Source: Desulfuribacillus stibiiarsenatis (lineage in GTDB: Bacteria > Bacillota > Bacilli > Desulfuribacillales > Desulfuribacillaceae). Taken from it: a stretch of DNA of 64,000 nucleotides. Below are positions 26,673 to 35,999 of this stretch, in pieces. Below the pieces are notes generated by a model. It was not told the origin of the DNA, did not search any database, and saw only the letters and a program-made list of their open reading frames with translations. The stretch is taken from NCBI RefSeq assembly GCF_001742305.1, contig NZ_MJAT01000012.1:124001-188000 (forward strand). The letters are read 5' to 3'. The position numbers were made by a program, and so were the translations under genes. Every line of letters starts with the position of its first letter. Position 1 is the first letter of the stretch.

Positions 26673-27323
26673 ATGTTTACTGGAATTATAGAGGAGATTG
26701 GTTATATACAATCCATACAAAACGCACAAGGTTTAGGGCGTAGAGTCACCATTCAAGCGAAAGAAATTTTACGAGATGTAAACTTAGGCGATAGTATTGC
26801 AGTGAATGGCATTTGCTTAACAGTTACCCAGTATAATCAGCAACAATTTTCAGTGGATGTAATGCCGGAGACAATGGAGCATACCAATCTTGGATTATTA
26901 AAAGCCAATAGCCCTGTGAACTTAGAGCGAGCCATGCAAGCAGGAGGCCGGTTCGGTGGACATATAGTAAGTGGTCATGTGGACGGCGTTGCAACTCTAG
27001 CTGAAAGAAAAACACTAGCAAACGCGATTATTCTCACCTTTCAAACGTTGGAAAATATGTTGCGCTACATGATACCAAAGGGTTCAATCACAATCGACGG
27101 CATTAGTTTAACTATTATTGAGGTTACGCATCAATCGTTTTCAGTGTCTATCATTCCACATACGAAAGACATCACCACCCTTGGCAAGAAAAAAGTAGGA
27201 GATATCGTCAATATTGAATGTGATATGATTGCGAAATATGTAGAACGCTTAGTAAGCTTTAAGGAACCCAAAGAATCAAAGAAGATCGATATGGACTATC
27301 TAGCAAAAATGGGTATGATATAA
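26673..27323 (+). CDS. ribE: Riboflavin synthase alpha chain
   Basis: 216 residues, two lumazine-binding repeats. Begins with MFTGIIEEIG; NGICLTV and IDGISLTI mark the two barrels, GHIVSGHVDG the ligand site. Dismutates two 6,7-dimethyl-8-ribityllumazine molecules to riboflavin. Confidence 0.96.
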   Translation: MFTGIIEEIGYIQSIQNAQGLGRRVTIQAKEILRDVNLGDSIAVNGICLTVTQYNQQQFSVDVMPETMEHTNLGLLKANSPVNLERAMQAGGRFGGHIVSGHVDGVATLAERKTLANAIILTFQTLENMLRYMIPKGSITIDGISLTIIEVTHQSFSVSIIPHTKDITTLGKKKVGDIVNIECDMIAKYVERLVSFKEPKESKKIDMDYLAKMGMI

Positions 27324-27344
27324 ATATGAATTGGGGGTCACAGC

Positions 27345-28538
27345 ATGTTTAACAGAATAGAAGAAGCCATTCAAGATTTACAAGAAGGTAAGATTGTCAT
27401 TGTCGTAGACGATGAAGACCGTGAGAATGAAGGGGATTTTGTTTGTCTAGCGGATAAGGCAACACCAGAAAATATAAATTTTATGATATGTCATGGTAAG
27501 GGATTGGTCTGTGTACCAATTCATGAACAACGCGCCAAAGAATTAAAGCTGCAACCAATGGTAGAAACGAATACAGACAGCCTTTGCACAGCATTTACCG
27601 TATCGATAGATGGACCACTCTCAACTACAGGTATATCTGCATACGAACGTGCACAAACAATTGCTGATATGTTAAATCCAGAGATTAAGCCAGAGGATTT
27701 TAAGAAACCAGGGCATATTTTCCCGTTAGTCGCTAAAACTGGTGGTGTATTAGTACGTGCTGGTCATACAGAAGCGGCAGTAGATTTAGCGAAACTTGCT
27801 GGAGGGTATCCAGCGGGTGTAATCTGTGAGATTATTAATGATGATGGTACAATGGCCAGGGTACCACAGCTTCAAGAATTGGCTCGAAAATTCGACCTGA
27901 AGTTCATTACGATTAAGGATCTCATCAGTTATCGCGCATCGAATGAACAACACGTGGAAGTTGCAGCAGAAGCGAATCTTCCCACTGAGTTTGGTGAATT
28001 TAGGGTATTAGTATATAAGAATAGCTTTGATAATAAAGAACATTTAGCGATAGTAAAAGGTGATGTATCAGATGGTGAGCCAGTTCTAGTAAGAGTTCAT
28101 TCAGAGTGTCTTACGGGAGACGTGCTAGGATCTTTACGTTGTGATTGTGGTTCACAATTAAAAGAAGCGCTTAAGAAAATCGAAGAAACTGGACGAGGCG
28201 TATTGTTATATATGCGTCAAGAAGGCAGAGGCATTGGCTTAACCAATAAAATTAAAGCATATAACCTTCAAGATGAAGGTTACGATACAGTAGAAGCGAA
28301 TATTAAATTAGGCTTTGCTGCTGATTTAAGAGATTACGGAATTGGCGCTCAGATTCTTAAGGATCTAAAAATACATGGGATTCAACTCATGACGAATAAT
28401 CCGAAAAAATTAAAAGGATTAGAAGGATATGGACTGCAAATTGTGGAAAGAGTTCCATTAGAAGTCGGATCATGCACATGTAATAATCATTATTTGCGTA
28501 CGAAAAAAGAAAAACTTGGCCATATGTTACAATTCTAA
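27345..28538 (+). CDS. ribBA: Bifunctional 3,4-dihydroxy-2-butanone-4-phosphate synthase / GTP cyclohydrolase II
   Basis: 397 residues. RibB half has [12 protein letters not shown] and [14 protein letters not shown]; RibA half has [21 protein letters not shown] (zinc cysteines), [11 protein letters not shown] and [16 protein letters not shown]. Supplies both precursors of the pathway. Third gene of the operon, 21 bases after ribE. Confidence 0.96.
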   Translation: MFNRIEEAIQDLQEGKIVIVVDDEDRENEGDFVCLADKATPENINFMICHGKGLVCVPIHEQRAKELKLQPMVETNTDSLCTAFTVSIDGPLSTTGISAYERAQTIADMLNPEIKPEDFKKPGHIFPLVAKTGGVLVRAGHTEAAVDLAKLAGGYPAGVICEIINDDGTMARVPQLQELARKFDLKFITIKDLISYRASNEQHVEVAAEANLPTEFGEFRVLVYKNSFDNKEHLAIVKGDVSDGEPVLVRVHSECLTGDVLGSLRCDCGSQLKEALKKIEETGRGVLLYMRQEGRGIGLTNKIKAYNLQDEGYDTVEANIKLGFAADLRDYGIGAQILKDLKIHGIQLMTNNPKKLKGLEGYGLQIVERVPLEVGSCTCNNHYLRTKKEKLGHMLQF

Positions 28539-28584
28539 GATTTATAAGCTAGATTCCACTACGATACAAGAAAGGTTGATAATA

Positions 28585-29052
28585 ATGAAAATATATGAAG
28601 GTAATTTAATAGGACAAGGACTGAGAGTAGGCATTATAGTCGGCAGATTTAATGAGTTTATTTCTTCTAAATTGTATACTGGTGCGGTTGACGCTTTTAA
28701 ACGTCATGGTGTAGAAGAAGATGATATTGAAGTTGCATGGGTGCCAGGGGCATTTGAAATTCCATTAATTGCGCAAAAAATGGCAGACTCCAAGAAATAT
28801 GATGCCATTATTACTTTAGGTGCTGTCATCCGTGGGTCTACACCTCACTTTGATTACGTATGCAATGAGGTGGCGAAAGGGGTAGCTTCTACAAGCTTAA
28901 AAGCAGGACTACCAATTATCTTCGGTGTATTAACGGTAGACTCCATTGAACAAGCGATTGAACGTGCAGGCACAAAAGCAGGGAATAAAGGTTGGGAAGC
29001 GGCAGTATCTGCGATTGAAATGGCTAACTTAAGCCGTAACTTTGATATATAA
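28585..29052 (+). CDS. ribH: 6,7-dimethyl-8-ribityllumazine synthase
   Basis: 155 residues, forms icosahedral shells. [48 protein letters not shown] and [23 protein letters not shown] are standard. ATG 28585 is preceded by AAAGG; the longer frame starts within ribBA. Last gene of the rib operon. Confidence 0.96.
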   Translation: MKIYEGNLIGQGLRVGIIVGRFNEFISSKLYTGAVDAFKRHGVEEDDIEVAWVPGAFEIPLIAQKMADSKKYDAIITLGAVIRGSTPHFDYVCNEVAKGVASTSLKAGLPIIFGVLTVDSIEQAIERAGTKAGNKGWEAAVSAIEMANLSRNFDI

Positions 29053-29107
29053 GGATAGATTGTTATCGAGTAAAAGACACGGAATACCAAACTGAGGGGG
29101 TAACAAA

Positions 29108-30100
29108 ATGACAGATGTGAAAAAAACGCTCATGAGTGGAATGCGTCCTACGGGTGAACTTCATTTAGGGAACTATTTAGGAGCCTTAGAAAATTGGGTA
29201 AAGTTACAGAACGAATACAACTGTTTCTTTTCAATAGTAGATTGGCATGCATTGACCACTGCATATAAAGAAGTGGAACAACTGGATATGAGAATTTTTG
29301 ATATGGCTTGTGATTGGTTAGCAGCAGGACTTGACCCGAAGCAATGTGCTATTTTCCGCCAATCAGATATTAAAGAGATTGCTGAGCTCCACTTACTCTT
29401 TTCTATGATTATTCCGTTATCTTGGTTAGAGAGAGTACCGACGTATAAAGACCAATTACAACAATTAAAGGAAAAAGAAATCAATACTTATGGATTCCTA
29501 GGTTATCCATTACTACAAGCATGTGATATTCTTGTCTGTCAAGGAGAAGTAATTCCGGTAGGGGAAGATCAAGTTCCGCATATTGAATTAACGAGAGAAA
29601 TCGGTAGAAGATTCAATCATTTATACAATTCGGAAGTATTCAAGGACCCAATTGCCAAACTTACAGAGAATAAAGTGCTTCCAGGCTTAGATAATCGCAA
29701 GATGAGTAAAAGTTATCAAAACTATATTCGCTTAACGGCTAGCCCTGACGAAATCATGCAAAAAGTACGTTCTATGGTAACTGATCCAGAGCGTATTCGC
29801 AAAGATGATCCAGGCAACCCTGAAGTATGTAGTGTATATGCATATCACAAAATTTTCAATACGGACCAAGCTCAAGAGGTTGCAACTGCTTGTAAAGCAG
29901 GAACGATTGGTTGTATGCAATGCAAAAAAATATTAGCTGAAAAATTAACACTTCTCATTCAACCAATCTATGAGAAAAAACAAGAGCTAGTCGCAAATCC
30001 AGATTACGTAAAAGATGTGCTCAATGATGGTGCGAAGAAGACGAGAGCCATTGCATTACAATCACTAGAAAAAGTTAGGGAACTGATGGGTGTAAGGTAA
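29108..30100 (+). CDS. trpS: Tryptophanyl-tRNA synthetase
   Basis: 330 residues, class I. HLGNY (HIGH motif) near residue 20, KMSKS at about 200, GYPLLQACDIL and VPVGEDQVPHIELTREIGRRFN type segment in the active site. GGGGG precedes ATG 29108. No T-box is found in front of it; 55 bases separate it from ribH. Its stop overlaps the start of scpA. Confidence 0.96.
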   Translation: MTDVKKTLMSGMRPTGELHLGNYLGALENWVKLQNEYNCFFSIVDWHALTTAYKEVEQLDMRIFDMACDWLAAGLDPKQCAIFRQSDIKEIAELHLLFSMIIPLSWLERVPTYKDQLQQLKEKEINTYGFLGYPLLQACDILVCQGEVIPVGEDQVPHIELTREIGRRFNHLYNSEVFKDPIAKLTENKVLPGLDNRKMSKSYQNYIRLTASPDEIMQKVRSMVTDPERIRKDDPGNPEVCSVYAYHKIFNTDQAQEVATACKAGTIGCMQCKKILAEKLTLLIQPIYEKKQELVANPDYVKDVLNDGAKKTRAIALQSLEKVRELMGVR

Positions 30101-30831
30101 TGGCCTATAGTGTACGCCTTGACTCGTTTGAGGGGCCGCTCGACCTACTCCTGTACTTGATAGAGCAAGCAGAAGTAGACATCTATGACATTTCTATTGC
30201 TGAGATTACACAACAATATTTAGACTATTTAAAAGCGATGAAAAGCTTAGAATTAGATATCGCCAGTGAGTTTATCTTGATGGCTGCTACGTTATTGTCT
30301 ATGAAAAGTAGAAAGCTATTACCAAAACCTATACAGCTACAACCGCTAATTTCTGAATATGTAGAAGAGATTGATCCGCAAGTTGAGCTTATGAACCGTT
30401 TGATTGAATATAAGAAATATAAGAAGATTGCTGAGTATCTTAGAGAGAAAGAGAGTAAGAGGAGTTTATATTTCAGTAAATTACCATCAAACCTGGAGCA
30501 ATTCTATCAAGAACAGACGGAGCAAAAGATTGATACAATCTCAGTATACGACCTAGTCAGTGCGTTCATCCATGGGATCCATCGGAAGTATCAAGTGGAT
30601 CCAATTGCAACGATTCAAAAAGAGGAAGTTTCTGTAGATGATAAAATCTCGCAAATACGCTCATTTCTATCGATTAACGATTCCATAGCTTTCTCTAAGC
30701 TAGTATCAAGAAAGAGTGTTAGTGAAGTAGTGGTAACTTTACTAGCGATTTTGGAGCTGATGAAGACTCGGGAAGTTACTTGTATTCAAGATCAGTTATT
30801 TGAAGACTTTATCATTATGGTGATGAAATAG
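30100..30831 (+). CDS. scpA: Segregation and condensation protein A
   Basis: 243 residues, kleisin of the SMC complex. N-terminal YSVRLDSFEGPLDLLLYLIEQAEVDIYDI binds the SMC neck; the C-terminal winged helix (VVVTLLAILELMKTREV) binds the SMC cap. ATG 30100 shares bases with the trpS stop (TAATG). scpB follows after 15 bases. Confidence 0.95.
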   Translation: MAYSVRLDSFEGPLDLLLYLIEQAEVDIYDISIAEITQQYLDYLKAMKSLELDIASEFILMAATLLSMKSRKLLPKPIQLQPLISEYVEEIDPQVELMNRLIEYKKYKKIAEYLREKESKRSLYFSKLPSNLEQFYQEQTEQKIDTISVYDLVSAFIHGIHRKYQVDPIATIQKEEVSVDDKISQIRSFLSINDSIAFSKLVSRKSVSEVVVTLLAILELMKTREVTCIQDQLFEDFIIMVMK

Positions 30832-30846
30832 GGTGGGGGAAACGTA

Positions 30847-31413
30847 ATGGATGACATAGAGAAGAAAAGAGTCATAGAAGGCGCCCTTTATTTATTTGGT
30901 GAAGATGGGTTATCTCTGAAACAAATTTGCTCTTTACTTGATACGGATGAGGATGATGCCCTTGATTTAGTACTAGACCTACAACAGGATTTCATTCGCG
31001 ACAGTAGAGGGCTACAAATCATCGAAATCGCTGATAGTTTCTCTCTTGTCACATGCATAGAACATGCACCATACTACGAGAAACTTGCGAAAGAGAATCA
31101 ACAAACCGCTTTGTCACAAGCTGCCATTGAAGTGTTATCGATTATTGCGTACAAGCAACCGATGACCCGGGCAGAAGTGGAAGAGATACGTGGCGTTAAG
31201 TCTGAAAAGGCAATTAACTCATTATTGCAGCGGAACTTAATTGAAGAAGCAGGAAGAAAAGAAGGTTTGGGTAGGGCAAGACTATATAAGACAACGAGAG
31301 ACTTCCTTGACTGTTTCGGGCTACGAGATATTACTGAGTTACCGAGTATACCTGAACTTACACTGGAAGAAGAAGAACAAATTAGAAATCTATTTCAAGA
31401 AGAGCGTGAATAG
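30847..31413 (+). CDS. scpB: Segregation and condensation protein B
   Basis: 188 residues, two winged-helix domains; dimer that binds the middle of ScpA. AALSQAAIEVLSIIAYKQPMTRAEVEEIRGV-type segment is present (here TALSQAAIEVLSIIAYKQP). GGGTGGGGG precedes ATG 30847. Its stop lies inside a terminator. Confidence 0.94.
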   Translation: MDDIEKKRVIEGALYLFGEDGLSLKQICSLLDTDEDDALDLVLDLQQDFIRDSRGLQIIEIADSFSLVTCIEHAPYYEKLAKENQQTALSQAAIEVLSIIAYKQPMTRAEVEEIRGVKSEKAINSLLQRNLIEEAGRKEGLGRARLYKTTRDFLDCFGLRDITELPSIPELTLEEEEQIRNLFQEERE

Positions 31414-31429
31414 TCACGTTCTTTTTTTA
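31400..31429 (+). terminator. Terminator of scpAB
   Basis: 10 bp stem AAGAGCGTGA/TCACGTTCTT (one G-T pair), loop ATAG containing part of the stop codon, then seven T. Confidence 0.85.
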
Positions 31430-31625
31430 GTACATCAGAATTTATAAATTTTATCTGATGTACATAGCTCTGCATTAGCAACACATTAGTAAATAAATTA
31501 CTGTGTTTTTGCGTCAGTGCAACTAAAGGTATTCTTAAATCGAGTCTTAATGCAAAGCATATAGCGAGACTTATGTACCTGTGTGCTTCGCTAAAGCTCG
31601 GCGAATACCAAGTTTTCTTTATTCT
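31430..31625 (+). repeat. Structured intergenic repeat, copy 2 (long form)
   Basis: Begins with GTACATCAGA/TCTGATGTAC (31430-31463), then a second hairpin AACACATTAG.../TGTGTT (31480-31507), GCGTCA, and a long-range stem GGTATTC (31528-31534) with GAATACC (31603-31609), ending AAGTTTTCTTTA. It aligns along almost its whole length with the copy at 43181-43374, and differences fall in pairs that keep the stems. No open frame of interest lies inside. It fills the gap between scpB and ytfI. Confidence 0.75.
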
Positions 31626-31685
31626 AAGTTTAGCACATAGATAAAATGGGTAATAATGTAATATTACTTTTTACGGAGGATATAT

Positions 31686-32324
31686 ATGCCCTGGTATTGG
31701 TTGCTCTTAATTTTCTCACTCTTTATTACTTTCCTTATCATGGTTACTAACACAAAGGCCGAGATTTACTTCCAAAGACACGGGGAAGACAATGATTATC
31801 TTTTGATTACTATTACCATTTTATATTTTATTAAATTGAAAAAAGAGATTGCAGTAATCGATCTCAATAAAAAGGGCAATGATTTAGGAATTCAGCTCAA
31901 AGATCAACAAAGCTCACCGCTTGGGTCAGATTTAATTAACATTAAGTTTGAATCGATTAGGAGGGTATTGGAAAAAATCAATCAAATCGTGAAAAGATTA
32001 CATCATGTCATTCAATCAATGAGGAAAATTTTACGTGGTTTTAAAGTCACAACATTTCATTGGACAACACATGTAGGCATTAATGATGCAGCAGTTTTAG
32101 GGCCAGTAGTTGGCGGAATTTGGGCAATTAAAGGTACGATTATGCAATACTTCTTTTTTTTCTTTCCACTTAAGGAAAAGCCGAAGGTGCACGTCAATCC
32201 GGACTACTATCAATATTTATTCAAAATGCAGTTCCATTGTATATTCCAATTTAAGGTAGGCTATGCTATATATGCTGGAATAAAATTATTTTATCTATAT
32301 TGGAAAGGGGTACGTCATGTCTAA
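31686..32324 (+). CDS. YtfI-like membrane protein (DUF2953)
   Basis: 212 residues. One N-terminal membrane helix (residues 3-22), then a domain with HGEDNDYLLITITILYFIKLKKEIAVI and, after a basic helical stretch, FHWTTHVGINDAAVLGPVVGGIWAIKG, the DUF2953 signature. GGAGGATATAT precedes ATG 31686. It overlaps the gerW/ytfJ gene by 8 bases, the same pair as ytfI-ytfJ in Bacillus, where both are sporulation genes. Its function is unknown. Confidence 0.82.
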   Translation: MPWYWLLLIFSLFITFLIMVTNTKAEIYFQRHGEDNDYLLITITILYFIKLKKEIAVIDLNKKGNDLGIQLKDQQSSPLGSDLINIKFESIRRVLEKINQIVKRLHHVIQSMRKILRGFKVTTFHWTTHVGINDAAVLGPVVGGIWAIKGTIMQYFFFFFPLKEKPKVHVNPDYYQYLFKMQFHCIFQFKVGYAIYAGIKLFYLYWKGVRHV

Positions 32325-32712
32325 TCATCCAATTCAAAACTTAATGTCAAATGCAATGGAAAATTTGAAAACCATGATTGACGTCAATACAATCGTAGGT
32401 GATGCGGTAGAAACTCCTGATGGTAGTATCATTATTCCTGTATCAAAAGTGGGTTTTGCTTTCGCAGCTGGGGGAACAGAATTTGATATCGGAGAGACGA
32501 AAGGGCAACAAGGATATCCATTCGGTGGTGGTAGCGGTGGAGGAGTATCCATTTCTCCCGTAGCTTTTCTGGTCATAAATCGTGGTGAGATTCGATTACT
32601 ACCCCTTGATAACAACATTCAGCTTTTAGATCGCATTGTCGATTTGACACCAGAAGTAATAGACAAAATACAAAAAGCATTTAGCAAGGAAGAGAGCAAG
32701 CCTCAGTATTGA
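32317..32712 (+). CDS. gerW: Spore germination protein GerW (YtfJ)
   Basis: 131 residues. The YtfJ family signature is complete: HPIQNLMSNAMENLKTMIDVNTIVGDAVETPDGSIIIPVSKVGFAFAAGG in the first half and a Gly-rich GGGSGGGVSISPVAFLV in the second. In B. subtilis it is a forespore protein needed for normal germination with L-alanine. Translation is coupled to ytfI. Confidence 0.93.
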   Translation: MSNHPIQNLMSNAMENLKTMIDVNTIVGDAVETPDGSIIIPVSKVGFAFAAGGTEFDIGETKGQQGYPFGGGSGGGVSISPVAFLVINRGEIRLLPLDNNIQLLDRIVDLTPEVIDKIQKAFSKEESKPQY

Positions 32713-32728
32713 TGGCTTGTTTTTTTTC
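32697..32728 (+). terminator. Terminator after gerW
   Basis: CAAGCC/GGCTTG stem, loop across the stop codon, followed by eight T. Confidence 0.8.
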
Positions 32729-32781
32729 GTTCTAGCCCTCGAATATAGGACATATATTGCAGTAATGGGAGGGGTCGATTT

Positions 32782-33921
32782 ATGCGTAATTTCAAGTCGA
32801 AATTGACAAAAAACAAGATCATTCTAAAAACAATTGTAATTTTATGTATGCTAGCGTTTTTAATACAGCCGGTAAATGTTATGGCTGTCGCCCTGAGCGC
32901 TCAAACAGCAGTGTTGGTAGATGTTGAGAGTGGAAGGGTACTATATAGTAAAAACGAGAATCAAAAAATGTTAATCGCATCTTTAACGAAGATTATGACT
33001 GCCATTGTAGCTATAGAGAATGCAAAGCTAGAGAGTCAAGTAAAAGTGAGCAAAACTGCATTTGGTGTAGAAGGATCATCGATTTATCTAAAGCTCAATG
33101 AAAAAATGAAATTACATGATATGCTATACGGCCTTATGCTACGATCGGGAAATGATGCGGCCACGGCGGTAGCAGAGCATGTTAGTAGTAGTATGGATAA
33201 GTTCGCCGAAGTAATGAATGGAAAAGCTAAAGAGATAGGAATGAACGGTACAAATTTTTCTAATTCCCATGGCTTAGACTGGGGAGAAGGGAATTATTCA
33301 ACGGCAAGTGATATGGGGAAATTGCTGGCATACTCTTTAAGAAATCCAGTGTTTAAGGATATTGTCAGTACCAAAGTAAAAAAGGTTCCATGGGAAGGCG
33401 AATCCTATGACCGTGTATTTTATAACAAGAATAAAATGCTTTCTCTCTATCCGGGGGGAGACGGGGTTAAAACGGGATACACCAAGAAAGCTGGGCGCTG
33501 TCTAGCTTCATCAGCTTCAAAAGACGGCTGGCAGCTCGCGACGATTGTACTAAATGCACCTGACTGGTGGAGAGACTCTGCAAGATTACTAGACTATGGT
33601 TTCCAAAACTATCAGAGACATTTACTTATAGAAACAGGCAAACCTGTAAAAGATGTCCCTGTGTTATTAGGGAAAGCTGCAAGAATTAATTTAATCGTAG
33701 AAAAAGAAATGCACTATCCAATTAAAGAAGATGAGAAAGATAAATTCTCTTATGTGTGGAATATTCCAGATACCGTAAAAGCACCTGTGAAGAAAGGGCA
33801 GACTATCGGAAATGTGGTAGTGCTCTTTGAGGAGCAAGAAATCGCGAATGTGGCATTATATAGTAACACCTCTGTTGATAAACTAAGCTTCTTTGAGAGA
33901 ATTCGGGGATACTTTCAATGA
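32782..33921 (+). CDS. dacB: D-alanyl-D-alanine carboxypeptidase DacB (PBP5*)
   Basis: 379 residues with an N-terminal membrane/signal helix (about 15-35), active-site SLTK (S67-K70), SGN (S122-N124), KTG near 229, and a C-terminal beta domain. In B. subtilis the mother-cell PBP5* regulates cortex cross-linking. Adjacent spmA and spmB, as in Bacillus, identify it. A GGGAGGGG ribosome site precedes ATG 32782. No convincing SigE promoter was found upstream. Confidence 0.92.
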   Translation: MRNFKSKLTKNKIILKTIVILCMLAFLIQPVNVMAVALSAQTAVLVDVESGRVLYSKNENQKMLIASLTKIMTAIVAIENAKLESQVKVSKTAFGVEGSSIYLKLNEKMKLHDMLYGLMLRSGNDAATAVAEHVSSSMDKFAEVMNGKAKEIGMNGTNFSNSHGLDWGEGNYSTASDMGKLLAYSLRNPVFKDIVSTKVKKVPWEGESYDRVFYNKNKMLSLYPGGDGVKTGYTKKAGRCLASSASKDGWQLATIVLNAPDWWRDSARLLDYGFQNYQRHLLIETGKPVKDVPVLLGKAARINLIVEKEMHYPIKEDEKDKFSYVWNIPDTVKAPVKKGQTIGNVVVLFEEQEIANVALYSNTSVDKLSFFERIRGYFQ

Positions 33922-34505
33922 TTAATGGAATTTGGTTATTCTTTTTAGTTGTTGGGGTAGGGTTTGCTGGGGTAACTGGAAACATCGATAAAGTCACCAA
34001 TTCAGTATTGCAAGGTGCAGAGTTAGGGGTTGGCGTTAGTATAGGACTTATAAGTATTCTTGTGTTTTGGCTGGGAATCGTTAATATTGCAGAAAAAGCT
34101 GGATTGATAGAAAAACTATCAATTATCCTTGGGCCAATCGCAAGATTTTTGTTTCCAGAGATTCCTAGAAATCATCCGGCCATGGGATATATATTATCGA
34201 ATATGAGCGCAAATATGCTTGGTATTGGTAATGCAGCCACACCATTAGGTATTAAAGCTATGGAAGAACTGCAAAAGATTAATCCTAATAAAGAAACAGC
34301 GAGTAGAGCCATGTGTACCTTACTTGCATTAAATACATCAAGTATAACGCTAATTCCGACTACTATTATTGGTTTGCGATTAAAGTTTGGTTCTGTGAAC
34401 CCAGCTGAAATCATTATTACTACAATCATTGCTACTATGATTTCTACAACGGTAGCAATTATGGCGGATAAATATTATAGAAATAAAGAGAGACATATAG
34501 CATAA
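33918..34505 (+). CDS. spmA: Spore maturation protein A
   Basis: 195 residues, membrane protein with a nucleoside-recognition (Gate) domain. GVSIGLISILVFWLGIVNIAEKAGLI, SNMSANMLGIGNAATPLG and LALNTSSITLIPTTIIGLR are typical. Needed for spore core dehydration in Bacillus. Overlaps dacB by four bases (ATGA). Confidence 0.95.
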   Translation: MINGIWLFFLVVGVGFAGVTGNIDKVTNSVLQGAELGVGVSIGLISILVFWLGIVNIAEKAGLIEKLSIILGPIARFLFPEIPRNHPAMGYILSNMSANMLGIGNAATPLGIKAMEELQKINPNKETASRAMCTLLALNTSSITLIPTTIIGLRLKFGSVNPAEIIITTIIATMISTTVAIMADKYYRNKERHIA

Positions 34506-34507
34506 AC

Positions 34508-34616
34508 GCCGTTATTTTTATACTATCAGATTTTATAAATTTAATGTTGATAGTATAACGGCAACTAAGGCATTCACCTGCGTCAAAAAGGACTTGGTGT
34601 ATGCAAGTTTTGTTTA
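34508..34616 (+). repeat. Structured intergenic repeat, copy 3, inside the spmA-spmB operon
   Basis: A long hairpin pairs GCCGTTAT (34508-34515) and ACTATCA with TGATAGT-ATAACGGC (34548-34562). Then AACTAAGGCATTCACC (34563-34578) pairs with GGTGTATGCAAGTT (34596-34609), with one T-T mismatch, enclosing CTGCGTCA. It ends AAGTTTTGTTTA. The order of parts is that of copies 2 and 4, with the middle shortened. Confidence 0.7.
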
Positions 34617-34646
34617 TAATGTTTTGCTATATTAGGGGGATGTATC

Positions 34647-35186
34647 GTGTATGATTCCGTTGCTAAGATATCGTCCTGGGCAATACCAATCATTGTAGTT
34701 GGGATTCCACTGTATGCCTATGCGATAAAGAAAATACCCGTGTATGAGATTTTTATTGACGGTGCCAAAAATGGTTTTACTACTGCAATTTCAATATTGC
34801 CGCACCTAGTAGGAATGATGGTTGCAATCACAGTGTTCCGTGAATCTGGCGCTTTAGATTTTTTTCTGTTGCTTTTAGAACCAGTACTAAAGCCTATTAT
34901 GATTCCTAAAGAAGCGATCCCATTAGGATTAATTCGTCCAATATCGGGAAGTGCAGCATTGGGGATTACTACAGATATTATGAATACCTTTGGACCAGAT
35001 TCTATGATTGGTCGTATCGCATCTACAGTGCAAGGCAGTACAGATACTACCTTATACGTGCTTACGGTGTATTTTGGTAGTGTCGGTGTCAAGAAAATTC
35101 GTTATGCTTTGAAAGTAGGATTATTAGCAGATGTTGCAGGATTTATTGCAGCCGTATACATTTGTTTATTGTTTTTCGGTAGCTAG
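34647..35186 (+). CDS. spmB: Spore maturation protein B
   Basis: 179 residues, Gate-domain membrane protein paired with SpmA. ILPHLVGMMVAITVFRESGALD, PLGLIRPISGSAALGI, GSTDTTLYVLTVYFGSVGVKKIRYALK are family hallmarks. Start GTG 34647 with AGGGGG upstream. The gene is separated from spmA by a repeat element, whereas in Bacillus they abut. Confidence 0.95.
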   Translation: MYDSVAKISSWAIPIIVVGIPLYAYAIKKIPVYEIFIDGAKNGFTTAISILPHLVGMMVAITVFRESGALDFFLLLLEPVLKPIMIPKEAIPLGLIRPISGSAALGITTDIMNTFGPDSMIGRIASTVQGSTDTTLYVLTVYFGSVGVKKIRYALKVGLLADVAGFIAAVYICLLFFGS

Positions 35187-35214
35187 AGGGATTGAGCAAT
35201 CAATCCCTCTTCTT
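35185..35214 (+). terminator. Terminator-like hairpin after spmB
   Basis: 10 bp perfect stem AGAGGGATTG/CAATCCCTCT starting in the stop codon, followed by TCTTCTT. Confidence 0.65.
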
Positions 35215-35273
35215 GCATGATATAGCTTAATAGTTTATTATTCTATCATAAGCTACTCGAAATGAGGAAGACA

Positions 35274-35999
35274 ATGGAACGATTACAGAAATATATGGCA
35301 GCTTGTGGTGTGGCTTCACGTCGTAAGTGTGAAGAGTTAATTGAATCAGGACAAGTTACAGTCAATGGACAAACGATTACCGAATTAGGCTTTCGTGTGG
35401 ACCCTATCATGGATCTCATTCATGTGAATGGACAACCCTTACATAAAGAAAACAAAAAATATATCATGCTTCATAAACCACGGGGATATGTAACAACTGT
35501 TACAGACCCGCAGAATCGTAAAACAGTGATTGATTTACTTGATAATATTGAAGAAAGATTATTCCCTGTTGGCAGACTAGATTATGACACTAGTGGACTA
35601 TTATTATTAACGAACGATGGGGACCTAGCATATAAGCTGACGCACCCAAGTTTTGAGTTAGAAAAAGAGTACGTTGCAAAGGTCCTAGGAAAGCCGCATG
35701 AAAATGCTTTAAATGCTCTTCGCAAAGGTGTTATGCTTGAGGATGGAATAACAGCTCCCGCAAAGGTTGAACTTCTCGAATGTGATGCGAATTTTTCTAA
35801 GATTAAAATAATCATCCACGAAGGTCGAAATCGTCAAGTGAGAAGAATGTTTGACTATATTAAACATCCAGTCAGAAGGTTAATGAGAGAAAAGGTTGGA
35901 TTTCTCACACTCGAAGGATTGGACATTGGGAATTATCGTGACTTAACTTCGGAGGAAGTAACTCGCTTATTTAATGAATTAGCTAAGGAAAGAGAGTGA
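35274..35999 (+). CDS. rluB: 23S rRNA pseudouridine synthase RluB
   Basis: 241 residues. S4 RNA-binding domain (MERLQKYMAACGVASRRKCEELI) and an RsuA/RluB catalytic domain with GRLDYDTSGLLLLTNDG, the Asp being catalytic, and HEGRNRQVRRMF. Expected to modify position 2605 (E. coli numbering) of 23S rRNA. ATG 35274 is chosen over 35262 because GAGGAAG lies between them. It directly precedes resD. Confidence 0.93.
   Translation: MERLQKYMAACGVASRRKCEELIESGQVTVNGQTITELGFRVDPIMDLIHVNGQPLHKENKKYIMLHKPRGYVTTVTDPQNRKTVIDLLDNIEERLFPVGRLDYDTSGLLLLTNDGDLAYKLTHPSFELEKEYVAKVLGKPHENALNALRKGVMLEDGITAPAKVELLECDANFSKIKIIIHEGRNRQVRRMFDYIKHPVRRLMREKVGFLTLEGLDIGNYRDLTSEEVTRLFNELAKERE

Noticed and set aside
32727-32758. 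SigE promoter before dacB
   Set aside because: CATATATT at 32751 fits a -10 element, but nothing like the -35 is found at the right distance.
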